Below are positions 1-5,642 of a DNA stretch of 6,526 bases, piece after piece. Under the pieces are notes generated by a model. That model saw nothing but the letters and a program-made list of their open reading frames with translations, was not told the origin of the DNA and ran no database searches. Position 1 is the stretch's first letter. Each line of letters begins with the position of its first letter. The stretch spans positions 1 through 6,526 of the forward strand of contig CAZWVM010000193.1 of the NCBI GenBank assembly GCA_964637705.1. The letters run 5' to 3'. This DNA is from CAZWVM01 sp964637705. GTDB lineage: Bacteria > UBA8481. The translations under genes were made by a program, and so were the position numbers.

Positions 1-569
1 GCCATCGAGACCTCGTAGGGCTTCACCCCGGCCGCGACGAAGCGAGCGCCCCACATCATGGCGCGCTCGTCGGTGTTGGACTGCTGGAAGGCCCAGGTGT
101 CGGTGAAGAGCCCGACGTAGAGCGGCAGGGCGAGCGAGGCGTCGAGCGCCACGCCGAGCTCGTCGAGGAGCTCGCCGACGAGGATGGTGACCGCCGCGGC
201 GCGCGGATCGATCCACGCCGTCTCCGCCGCGTCACAGCCTCCCTCGTGGTGGTCGATGACGACGCGCGGGAGATCGGCGAAGCGCGGCCAGACGGAACCG
301 ACGCGCTCGGCGAAGGAGGTGTCGAGGACGATGCCGAGATCCCACGGCGCGTCCTCGGGAACCGGCGCCGAGAGCGTCTCGATCCCGGGCAGGAAGTCGT
401 AGAGGGCGGGCACGGGCTCGGAGTTCACGTAGGCGACGATCTTCCCGAGCCGGCGGCCGGCCTCGATGAGAGCCAGCGCGGCGCCGGCGGAATCGCCGTC
501 GACGTGGCTGTGCGAGGTGAGGAGGATCCGGCGCGCGCCGCGGAAGGCCTCGACGACTTCACTCCTCAC
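1..569 (-). CDS. nrnA: DHH-family phosphoesterase, NrnA/RecJ-like (3' end cut off by window)
   Basis: The 189 visible residues form the N-terminal DHH catalytic domain. Motif I is H20-S-H-V-D-G-D-S (family form HxxPDGDxxGS), motif II is D83-T-S, motif III is D106-H-H, and the motif IV region is G153-L-F-T-D-T-W-A-F followed by N165-T. These Asp/His residues are known to bind the metals that hydrolyse short RNA oligonucleotides (nanoRNA) or pAp. The DHHA1 substrate-binding domain, if present, lies beyond the window. I chose the GTG start at 569 because a GGGAGGGGAG Shine-Dalgarno run lies 7 nt upstream; it overlaps the end of rbfA by 11 nt. An in-frame ATG at 597-599 is the alternative but has no visible RBS. 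A DHH gene directly after rbfA (often followed by truB) is a recurrent arrangement in many phyla. Family assignment is firm; the exact substrate (nanoRNA, pAp, c-di-AMP breakdown products) cannot be told from this fragment. Confidence 0.9.
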   Translation of the reverse strand, partial: MRSEVVEAFRGARRILLTSHSHVDGDSAGAALALIEAGRRLGKIVAYVNSEPVPALYDFLPGIETLSAPVPEDAPWDLGIVLDTSFAERVGSVWPRFADLPRVVIDHHEGGCDAAETAWIDPRAAAVTILVGELLDELGVALDASLALPLYVGLFTDTWAFQQSNTDERAMMWGARFVAAGVKPYEVSM

Positions 570-924
570 CGGGCGTCTCCCCTCCCGCGGGGCGGTCATG
601 GAGGAGCCGGCTGATGCGGGTGGCCGTCTCCGCGGTGTGGTCCAGCTCGAACTCGATCTTCGGCACCGCCCGGATCTTGAGGCGCGGCGCGATCGCCTTG
701 CGCACGAAGGGCGCGGCGTGCGCGAGGGCCCGGATCGAGGCCTCCTGGGCCTCCGCGTCTCCGAGAACGCTGACGTGAACGGTGGTGCGGGAGAGATCGG
801 GCGCGGTGCGGACGGCGACGACGGTGACGAAGCCGATCGCGGGATCGCTCAGCTCGTTCTGCACGACCTCCGCGACCTCCTCCAGGATCAACTGGTTGAC
901 GCGATCCATCCTTCGATTCGCCAT
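559..924 (-). CDS. rbfA: 30S ribosome-binding factor A
   Basis: The 121-aa protein has the usual RbfA length and a single KH-like fold. It binds the immature 30S subunit near the 5' helix of 16S rRNA and is needed for late 16S processing and cold adaptation (family knowledge). Diagnostic segments are the N-terminal basic start ending in D7-R-V-N-Q, with L-I-L-E-E-V next; the D27-P-A-I-G-F-V-T-V strand; the T48-V-H-V-S-V-L-G strand; and the helix plus strand around R82-L-K-I-R-A-V-P-K-I-E-F-E-L-D. The tail after residue 110 is short and acidic. The ATG shares one base with the ylxP stop (TGATG) and has a near-perfect SD, so translation is probably coupled to ylxP. Position after infB is the standard place for this gene. 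Confidence 0.95.
   Translation of the reverse strand: MANRRMDRVNQLILEEVAEVVQNELSDPAIGFVTVVAVRTAPDLSRTTVHVSVLGDAEAQEASIRALAHAAPFVRKAIAPRLKIRAVPKIEFELDHTAETATRISRLLHDRPAGGETPGEE
577..586 (-). promoter_or_regulatory. Shine-Dalgarno of the DHH phosphoesterase gene
   Basis: Minus-strand GGGAGGGGAG inside the 3' end of rbfA, 7 nt before the GTG at 569. It decides between the GTG start and the upstream ATG at 599, which has no such sequence. Confidence 0.6.
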
Positions 925-1208
925 CAGATCACCTCGGTCGCGAGGTCGTCGATTCTCACGTCGTAGTCCTCCGCCGCCTTCGCGATCTCCGCCATGACCC
1001 GCTCCAGGACCCGCGATTCGCGACCGACCACCGCGCAGGCGACCACGGCCCGGTCATGGACGTTCATGAGCCCGATCTCGGCGATGGAGACATGGAAGCG
1101 GTGGCGGATGCCGTCGACGAGCGGGCGCAGGCGCCCCCGCTTCTCCTTGAGGCTGCGCGCGCCGGGAATCGAAAGCTCGATGGTCACGACTCCGACCCGC
1201 GCCTCCAT
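924..1208 (-). CDS. ylxP: DUF503 (YlxP-like) conserved protein
   Basis: A complete 94-aa protein matching the DUF503 family in length and pattern: G6-V-V-T-I-E-L-S-I-P-G, then S19-L-K-E-K-R with a following R-x-L helix, and F38-H-V-S-I-A-E-I. This pattern predicts a small beta-alpha-beta ferredoxin-like fold with a basic loop. The biochemical role of the family is not established. Its constant place between infB and rbfA in many phyla suggests a job in ribosome assembly or rRNA handling, which is inference from context. The ATG at 1208 lies 16 nt after the infB stop and has GGAAGG 9 nt upstream. The stop shares one base with the rbfA ATG. Cytoplasmic; no signal peptide or membrane segment. 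Confidence 0.9.
   Translation of the reverse strand: MEARVGVVTIELSIPGARSLKEKRGRLRPLVDGIRHRFHVSIAEIGLMNVHDRAVVACAVVGRESRVLERVMAEIAKAAEDYDVRIDDLATEVI
928..935 (-). promoter_or_regulatory. Shine-Dalgarno of rbfA
   Basis: Minus-strand GAGGTGAT, an 8-base match to the 16S anti-SD, within the last codons of ylxP and 3 nt before the rbfA ATG (7 nt counted from GAGG). It is the best SD in the operon and fixes the rbfA start. Confidence 0.75.
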
Positions 1209-1224
1209 GGCCGAGCGCCTTCCG

Positions 1225-3486
1225 TCAGTTCGATCCGGAGAGCTCGGCCGCCACCTCGGACCGCGTGAACGACTCGATCACGTCGCCCACCTTCACGTCG
1301 TTGAAGTTCTCGATCCCGATGCCGCACTCGAAGTTCGTCTTCACCTCGCGGACGTCGTCCTTGAAGTGCTTGAGGCTGGCGACCCTGCCCGTGTAGATGA
1401 CGACGCCGTCCCTGAGGACGCGCGCCAGGCCGCCGCGCCGGATGAGGCCGTCACGGACGTAGGAACCGGCGATGAGGCCGACCTTGCTGATCTTGAAGGT
1501 CTCGCGCACCTCGGCGTGACCCGTCACGGTCTCCTTGATCGTGGGAGCGAGCAGGCCCTGCATCGCCTTGCGGATGTCCTCCTCGAGCTTGTAGATGATC
1601 TCGTAGTAGCGGATCTCGATGCCCAGCCGCTTGGCGAGCGTCTCCGCGGAGAGGATGCAGCGGACGTTGAAGCAGACCACGAGGGCATTGGAGGCCGAGG
1701 CCAGGTTGATGTCGTTGTCGTTGACCGCGCCCACGGCGCCGTGCAGGAGCCTCAGGCGGACGCGGGCGTCGGAAATGCGCTCCAGGACGTCGCGGATCGC
1801 CTCGACCGAGCCCATGGCGTCGGCCTTCACGACGACCGCCAGCTCCTGGACGTTCGCCTCGTCAATCTGGCGCTTCAGGTCCTCGAGGCTGACGCGGACG
1901 TCCTTGGCGATGATGTCGCTCTTGCGCAGCGTCGCGCGCTCCTGCGCGATGAAGCGCGCCTCGCGCTCGTCGTCCGTCTCCTGCAGCGAGTCGCCGACGA
2001 GCGGCACGTCGCTGAAGCCGAGGATCTGGACCGGGGTCGCCGGACCCGCGGACTCGATGCGCGTCCCGTCGTGCGCGAAGAGGGCCCGGACCTTGCCGCT
2101 GGAGAGGCCGCAGACGAAGGTATCGCCCACGTTCAGCGTCCCGCTCTGGACGAGGACCGTCGCCAGGGGGCCGCGCGCCTTGTCGAGCCGCGCCTCGATG
2201 ACGATGCCCTTCGCGCGCGCGTCGACCGGGGCCTTCAATTCCATCATCTCCGCCTGCAGGAGGATCATCTCCAGCAGCTTGTCGACGTTGGTGCCGAGCT
2301 TCGCGGAGACCGGGACGGTGATGGTCGATCCGCCCCACTCCTCCGGCTGGAGGTTGCGCTCCGAGAGCTGCTTCATGACGCGGTCGATGTTGGCGGCGGG
2401 CAGGTCGCACTTGTTGATGGCGACCATGATCGTGACGCCCGCGGCCTGCGCATGGTGGATCGCTTCCTCGGTCTGCGGCATGATGCCGTCGTCGGCGGCG
2501 ACCACGAGAACCACGATGTCCGTGACGCTCGCGCCGCGCGCGCGCATCGCCGTGAAGGCCTCGTGGCCCGGCGTGTCGATGAAGGTGATGCGGCCCGGGT
2601 GCTCGATCGTGTAGGCGCCGACGTGCTGCGTGATGCCGCCCGCCTCGCCTTCCACGACGTTGGCCTTCCGGATGGTGTCGAGGAGCTTGGTCTTGCCGTG
2701 GTCGACATGCCCCATGATCGTGACGATGGGCGGTCGCGTTACCGCTTCGGCCTCGGCCGCCGACCGCGCGGCCGCCTTCGTCAGCTCCTCGGCCTTGAAG
2801 AGATTTTCGACGGTCGCCTTGAAGCCGTATTCCGTGGCCGCGAGCTCCGCGATGTCCACCGGGATGCGTTGGTTGATGGAGGCCATCACGCCGAGCTTCA
2901 TCAGGGTGCCGATGAGCTTCGGGGTCGGGACCGAGAGCTTCTCGGCCAGTTCCTTCACCGAGATGCCCGCGCGGATCATGACCACCGGTTTCTCGGGTTC
3001 GACGGGCTTGGGCGGAGGAGGAGGCGGTTCCGGCGCCTTCGGCTGGACCTTCTGCCGGTGGCGCGGTCCCTGCGGCGGGCGATGGCGGGGCGCATGATGA
3101 GGATAGCTCGCCGGCGCGGGGGCCGGGGCACGGGTCGCCGGCGCGGGGGCCGGGGCGGGTTGAACGGGCGAGGGCGCCGGGCGCGGCGCCGGCTCGGCGG
3201 CCTGCGGAGCGGGAGCGGACACCGTCTCGGGCTTCATGACGAGCGCCTCGACCACGGGTTCGGCCTTCGGCTCAACGGCGGCCGGCTCAGGCGCGGTCGC
3301 CGCCCGGGGCGGTTCCGGCTTCTTCATCGCGAAGGCGTCGGGCCGGAAGCGCTTCATGACCAGCTTGACTTCCTCGGGCGAGAGCGACGAGGCGTGACTC
3401 TTGGCGACGATGCCGAGCTCGGGAAGAACGTCGAGAATGTCCTTGTTGCCGACGTCGAGCTGCTTGGAAAGTTCGTAGATTCTCAT
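1225..3486 (-). CDS. infB: Translation initiation factor IF-2
   Basis: A complete 753-aa GTPase that places fMet-tRNA on the 30S P site and drives 50S joining. In order: an IF2_N helical module (1-52, start MRIYELSKQL); a Pro/Ala-rich linker (about 56-165); a second IF2_N module (about 168-226); the G domain (about 251-415) with G1 G259-H-V-D-H-G-K-T, G2 T286, G3 D304-T-P-G-H, G4 N358-K-C-D and G5 S394-A-K; beta-barrel domain II (about 420-510); domain III (about 528-625); and the fMet-tRNA-binding C2 barrel (about 645-745) ending with the hallmark K706-H-F-K-D-D-V-R-E-V and C721-G-I-G-I-E-N-F-N-D. All GTPase motifs are intact. The ATG at 3486 is 13 nt after the nusA stop. A long open frame on the opposite strand is a GC-bias shadow. 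Confidence 0.99.
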   Translation of the reverse strand: MRIYELSKQLDVGNKDILDVLPELGIVAKSHASSLSPEEVKLVMKRFRPDAFAMKKPEPPRAATAPEPAAVEPKAEPVVEALVMKPETVSAPAPQAAEPAPRPAPSPVQPAPAPAPATRAPAPAPASYPHHAPRHRPPQGPRHRQKVQPKAPEPPPPPPKPVEPEKPVVMIRAGISVKELAEKLSVPTPKLIGTLMKLGVMASINQRIPVDIAELAATEYGFKATVENLFKAEELTKAAARSAAEAEAVTRPPIVTIMGHVDHGKTKLLDTIRKANVVEGEAGGITQHVGAYTIEHPGRITFIDTPGHEAFTAMRARGASVTDIVVLVVAADDGIMPQTEEAIHHAQAAGVTIMVAINKCDLPAANIDRVMKQLSERNLQPEEWGGSTITVPVSAKLGTNVDKLLEMILLQAEMMELKAPVDARAKGIVIEARLDKARGPLATVLVQSGTLNVGDTFVCGLSSGKVRALFAHDGTRIESAGPATPVQILGFSDVPLVGDSLQETDDEREARFIAQERATLRKSDIIAKDVRVSLEDLKRQIDEANVQELAVVVKADAMGSVEAIRDVLERISDARVRLRLLHGAVGAVNDNDINLASASNALVVCFNVRCILSAETLAKRLGIEIRYYEIIYKLEEDIRKAMQGLLAPTIKETVTGHAEVRETFKISKVGLIAGSYVRDGLIRRGGLARVLRDGVVIYTGRVASLKHFKDDVREVKTNFECGIGIENFNDVKVGDVIESFTRSEVAAELSGSN
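3010..3027 (-). other. Six-proline run in the IF-2 linker
   Basis: Codons 154-159 of infB are six consecutive proline codons (CCG CCT CCT CCT CCG CCC in reading order), flanked by further Pro-X-Pro. Runs of three or more prolines are known to stall ribosomes unless EF-P is present, so IF-2 synthesis should depend on EF-P here. Confidence 0.85.
3108..3156 (-). repeat. In-frame tandem repeat in the IF-2 linker (22-nt identical copies, 27-nt period)
   Basis: The 22 bases at 3108-3129 recur exactly at 3135-3156, a spacing of 27 nt or nine codons. In the protein they encode two PAPAPA-type units. The repeat keeps the reading frame, so copy-number change by slippage would lengthen or shorten the linker without breaking infB. 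Confidence 0.85.
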
Positions 3487-3494
3487 GATGCGTG

Positions 3495-3501
3495 CTCCCT
3501 C
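3495..3501 (-). promoter_or_regulatory. Shine-Dalgarno of infB overlapping the nusA stop codon
   Basis: Minus-strand GAGGGAG begins at the second base of the nusA TGA and lies 8 nt before the infB ATG. The overlap suggests that ribosomes ending nusA help to start infB. Confidence 0.6.
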
Positions 3502-5056
3502 ACCTGTACCGGGCCATCAGGTCCGCGATCTCCTGCGGCTGGAGGCCGGTGTCCTGGAGCCATTGTTTCAGTTCGTCCGACATTAGTAAAGCGCCAAGCT
3601 CCTCGCCGGGCAGTTCGTCGAGCGCCGCGGTGAGCTCCACCACGTTGGCGACACTGCGACCGTCGGGCAGGGCGAAGGGACCGACGACCACCGCCTCCTT
3701 CTTCGGGCGGCGCGCCTTGCGCCTCAGGCCCGGCTCCTCCTGGGCCGCCTCCATGATCCGCGCCTGGTATTCCTCCCAGCGCACGCGCGCGCGCGAAAGG
3801 AGCGCCGCGGCGGGCTCCGCGCCGATGATCTCCGCGAGCGCCGTTTCCTCGGCCTTCGCGATCTTCTCGACGTCGGTGTAACCGGCCGCTTCGAGCACGG
3901 GAGCGGTTTCCGCGCCGACTCCGAATCCCGCGAGAACCTCCGCGGGAGAGGCGCCGAAGGCCATCCGCATCAACTCATCGGCCTCCGCCTTGGAGACCTC
4001 GCCCTTGCCGTGGATGTCGATCTTCCAGTTGGTGAGCTTGGCGGCGAGCCGGGCGTTCTGGCCCTCCTTGCCGATCGCGAGCGAAAGGTGGTCGTCCGGG
4101 ACGATCACCTCGGCCGTGCGCGTCTCCTCGTGGCAGATCACGCGCTCGCACTCCGCGGGCGAAAGCGCGTTGCGGATGAAGACGGTCGGTTCGGCGTCCC
4201 AGTGAACGATGTCGATCTTCTCGCCGCCGAGTTCCCTCACGATGGTCTGGACGCGGACGCCCTTCTGGCCGACGCAGGCGCCGACCGGGTCGACGTTGGA
4301 GTCGCGCGAGGAGACCGCGACCTTGGTGCGGAACCCGGCCTCGCGCGCGATCGACTTGATCTCGACGGTCTTGTCGAAGACCTCCGAGATCTCCATCTCG
4401 AAGAGCCGCTGCACCATCCAGGGATGGGCGCGGGAAATGACGATCTGGGGGCCCTTGGGCCCGAGACGCACCTCGGTGATCACGGCCTTGATGCGGTCGT
4501 TCTCCTTGAACTTCTCGCGCGGGGGCAGCTCGCGCCTCGGCAGGATCGCCTCGGTCTTGCCGATCTCCACGATGAGCGTCCCGTTGCGGACGCGCTGGAT
4601 CTTGCCGTGGATCATCTCCCCTTCGCGCCCCTTGTATTCCTCGTAGATGATGCGCCGCTCCGCCTCGCGGATGCGCTGTCGAATGATCTGCTTGGCGAGA
4701 AGCGCGGCCATGCGGCCGAAGGAGTCGGTGACGCTCTCGTCCCCGACGGATCCCGTCGTGATCTCGACGTAGATGGAGTCGCCCAGGCCGTAGCCGCGGG
4801 CCTTCGGGTCCGTCTGGGCGATCTCGGTCAGGGGATCCGCCACGGTTTCCACGACGGTCTTGGCGGCGGATATGGTGAAGCGGCCGTTGGGGTGCAGCTT
4901 CGTGGTGACGGCCATCTCGACCTGGTAGTGGCGGCGGAAGGCCTCCGACACGGCCTCCTCGACCGCCGCCGAGAGCGTGGCGTGGTCCAGCCCCTTCTCC
5001 ACCGACACCTCGTCGATGGCGTCGTGCACCGGCATCGTCTGGATCTTCTGCTTCAT
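3500..5056 (-). CDS. nusA: Transcription elongation/termination factor NusA
   Basis: NusA binds RNA polymerase near the RNA exit channel and modulates pausing, intrinsic termination and antitermination. From the ATG at 5056 the protein is 518 aa: N-terminal RNAP-binding domain (1-140, containing R129-I-R-E-A-E-R), S1 domain (about 144-208), KH1 (about 210-290, D256-P-V-G-A-C-V-G-Q-K-G loop) and KH2 (about 295-350, GKEG at 329-332, then N-A-R-L-A). A helix-hairpin-helix-like segment (about 370-432), a basic linker (R445-R-K-A-R-R-P-K-K) and an unusual 65-aa tail follow. The frame opens further up to an ATG at 5167, but that codon falls at the promoter -10/start site and the extension would read through the leader hairpin, so I reject it. 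No strong SD precedes 5056; an internal ATG at 5035 is possible. rimP, normally upstream, is absent. Confidence 0.97.
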   Translation of the reverse strand: MKQKIQTMPVHDAIDEVSVEKGLDHATLSAAVEEAVSEAFRRHYQVEMAVTTKLHPNGRFTISAAKTVVETVADPLTEIAQTDPKARGYGLGDSIYVEITTGSVGDESVTDSFGRMAALLAKQIIRQRIREAERRIIYEEYKGREGEMIHGKIQRVRNGTLIVEIGKTEAILPRRELPPREKFKENDRIKAVITEVRLGPKGPQIVISRAHPWMVQRLFEMEISEVFDKTVEIKSIAREAGFRTKVAVSSRDSNVDPVGACVGQKGVRVQTIVRELGGEKIDIVHWDAEPTVFIRNALSPAECERVICHEETRTAEVIVPDDHLSLAIGKEGQNARLAAKLTNWKIDIHGKGEVSKAEADELMRMAFGASPAEVLAGFGVGAETAPVLEAAGYTDVEKIAKAEETALAEIIGAEPAAALLSRARVRWEEYQARIMEAAQEEPGLRRKARRPKKEAVVVGPFALPDGRSVANVVELTAALDELPGEELGALLMSDELKQWLQDTGLQPQEIADLMARYR

Positions 5057-5097
5057 CGAATCGCGACCGTCCCGCCTCTCAAGTTTCCCCCCGTCAT
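5053..5097 (-). other. Possible 14-codon upstream ORF (leader peptide) coupled to nusA
   Basis: An ATG at 5097-5095 opens a frame encoding MTGGNLRGGTVAIR, whose TGA (5055-5053) overlaps the nusA ATG as ATGA. A purine-rich GGTGGGG directly abuts the ATG, which is closer than an ideal SD. Because nusA itself lacks a clear SD, coupled re-initiation from this short ORF could supply its translation. A chance overlap cannot be excluded from sequence alone. Confidence 0.3.
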
Positions 5098-5110
5098 CCC
5101 CACCGCTCGC

Positions 5111-5142
5111 AAAAAGAGGGCGGAGCGGCTGCTCCACCCTCT
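5111..5142 (-). terminator. Intrinsic terminator-like hairpin in the nusA leader (candidate attenuator)
   Basis: On the minus strand AGAGGGTGGAGC (5142-5131), a 4-nt AGCC loop and GCTCCGCCCTCT (5126-5115) form a 12-bp stem with one G-U pair, followed by a T-run (TTTTT counting the last stem base, to 5111). The pair that is G-U here becomes a C-A mismatch on the other strand, and the other strand has no trailing T-run, so the element reads in the nusA direction. No minus-strand gene lies upstream, so it sits between promoter and nusA, about 20 nt after the expected start site. Confidence 0.7.
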
Positions 5143-5147
5143 CGAGT

Positions 5148-5176
5148 CTGTCTATTGAGGATGGCATCTTTATACA
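5148..5176 (+). promoter_or_regulatory. Weak candidate promoter for the receiver/yicC operon, overlapping the nusA -10
   Basis: Plus-strand TATACA (5171-5176) is a good -10 hexamer and shares four bases with the minus-strand TATAAA. The hexamer 17 nt upstream, CTGTCT (5148-5153), matches the -35 consensus at only three of six positions. No better plus-strand promoter was seen between 5175 and 5250. Read as tentative. Confidence 0.3.
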
Positions 5177-5196
5177 GGGTGAGGAAAAAATGGCAA
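5169..5196 (-). promoter_or_regulatory. Sigma70-type promoter of the nusA operon
   Basis: Minus-strand -35 TTGCCA (5196-5191), 16-nt spacer beginning with a T-run, and -10 TATAAA (5174-5169). Expected start is near 5162, giving a leader of about 105 nt before nusA. This is an AT-rich island in a very GC-rich region, and no other minus-strand promoter competes in the gap. Confidence 0.65.
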
Positions 5197-5250
5197 GACC
5201 TATTTCGCTGCGGGAGCGCGGCCGGGGATCCGGGGTCTTTTCGGATTGCT

Positions 5251-5260
5251 GAGGAGGAGG
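5251..5260 (+). promoter_or_regulatory. Shine-Dalgarno of the receiver-like gene
   Basis: GAGGAGGAGG ends 4 nt before the ATG at 5265. It is a strong anti-SD match that fixes the start and argues that this small ORF is really translated. Confidence 0.8.
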
Positions 5261-5264
5261 GCGG

Positions 5265-5642
5265 ATGATAGAACGTGACCGGCCACAGATGACCGTCTAC
5301 GCCATCGACAGGGAGGCTCACCAGCGGGAGATTCTGCGCCGGCTCTTCGAATCCTCGGGCGTCCTCGACTTCACCTCCGCGGCCGCCCCGGAGGAGCTTA
5401 CGGTCGTCCCGGGACGCGAGGACGTCGTCGTCGTGGAGGCCGTTCAGTTCGAGGCTCTCCGCGCGCATCGCGACGGTGACGGCCCTTCGGTCATCGTCTC
5501 CGCGCCGGGCCGGGGGGATGCGCGGATCGCGGAATGCCTCGCGCGGGGCGCGCACGCGTTTCTCACGAAGCCCTTCACGCGCGAGGGCCTCGAGACCGCG
5601 CTCGCCGACGCGCGCGCCATCAGAAAGGACGTCGCACCATGA
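5265..5642 (+). CDS. Stand-alone receiver-like (CheY-type) protein with Asp-to-Glu change at the phosphorylation site
   Basis: A 125-aa protein made of one receiver-like domain and no output domain. Strand 1 V11-Y-A-I-D15 carries the first acidic residue; helix 1 is H19-Q-R-E-I-L-R-R-L-F. Strand 3 D53-V-V-V-V-E58 puts Glu where the phospho-acceptor Asp normally is. Strand 4 V76-I-V-S79 supplies the Ser/Thr switch residue, and G95-A-H-A-F-L-T-K102-P-F supplies the conserved Lys-Pro. Strand and helix order fit the (beta-alpha)5 fold, with a shortened region after strand 3. The Glu could mimic constant phosphorylation, or the protein may be a pseudo-receiver used for protein contacts. No histidine kinase is nearby. 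Its stop overlaps the yicC start by ATGA, so the two are probably co-translated. Receiver identity is moderately sure; function and partner unknown. Confidence 0.8.
   Translation: MIERDRPQMTVYAIDREAHQREILRRLFESSGVLDFTSAAAPEELTVVPGREDVVVVEAVQFEALRAHRDGDGPSVIVSAPGRGDARIAECLARGAHAFLTKPFTREGLETALADARAIRKDVAP

Larger units (their letters stand above)
5057..5264. other. Divergent intergenic regulatory region between nusA and the receiver gene
   Basis: This 208-nt gap is the only non-coding stretch of note. It holds the nusA promoter and hairpin, the short upstream ORF, a weak plus-strand promoter candidate and the receiver-gene SD. The part from 5198 to 5250 on the plus strand contains a GATCC-centred GC-rich palindrome but no convincing terminator, riboswitch or operator that I can recognise. 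Confidence 0.7.

Noticed and set aside
994..3633. An 879-codon open frame on the plus strand, opposite infB and ylxP
   Set aside because: It is antisense to an unmistakable IF-2 with every GTPase motif. Its composition (Arg, Asp, His, Leu-rich, no motifs) is what GC-rich codon bias produces on the opposite strand, and no RBS or promoter precedes it.
4010..5158. A 382-codon plus-strand open frame opposite nusA
   Set aside because: It is the antisense shadow of NusA, with low-complexity Asp/Leu/His/Arg repeats and no domain signature.
5057..5167. An N-terminal extension of NusA starting at the ATG at 5167
   Set aside because: The ATG lies between the -10 box and the expected start site, the extension covers the leader hairpin, and its residues do not resemble NusA N-termini.
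5218..5240. A GC-rich palindrome around GGATCC followed by TCTTTT on the plus strand, considered as a terminator
   Set aside because: The stem is only about 4 bp with a broken T-run and it precedes the receiver gene; this is too weak to call.
5094..5555. A 153-codon minus-strand open frame across the intergenic region and receiver gene
   Set aside because: It runs antisense to the SD-led receiver gene and crosses the nusA promoter and hairpin, and shows no recognisable domain.
5534..5638. An upstream extension of YicC starting at 5534
   Set aside because: The added residues are an Arg-rich shadow of the receiver gene. The family hallmark MRSMTGYG begins exactly at 5639, in an ATGA overlap.
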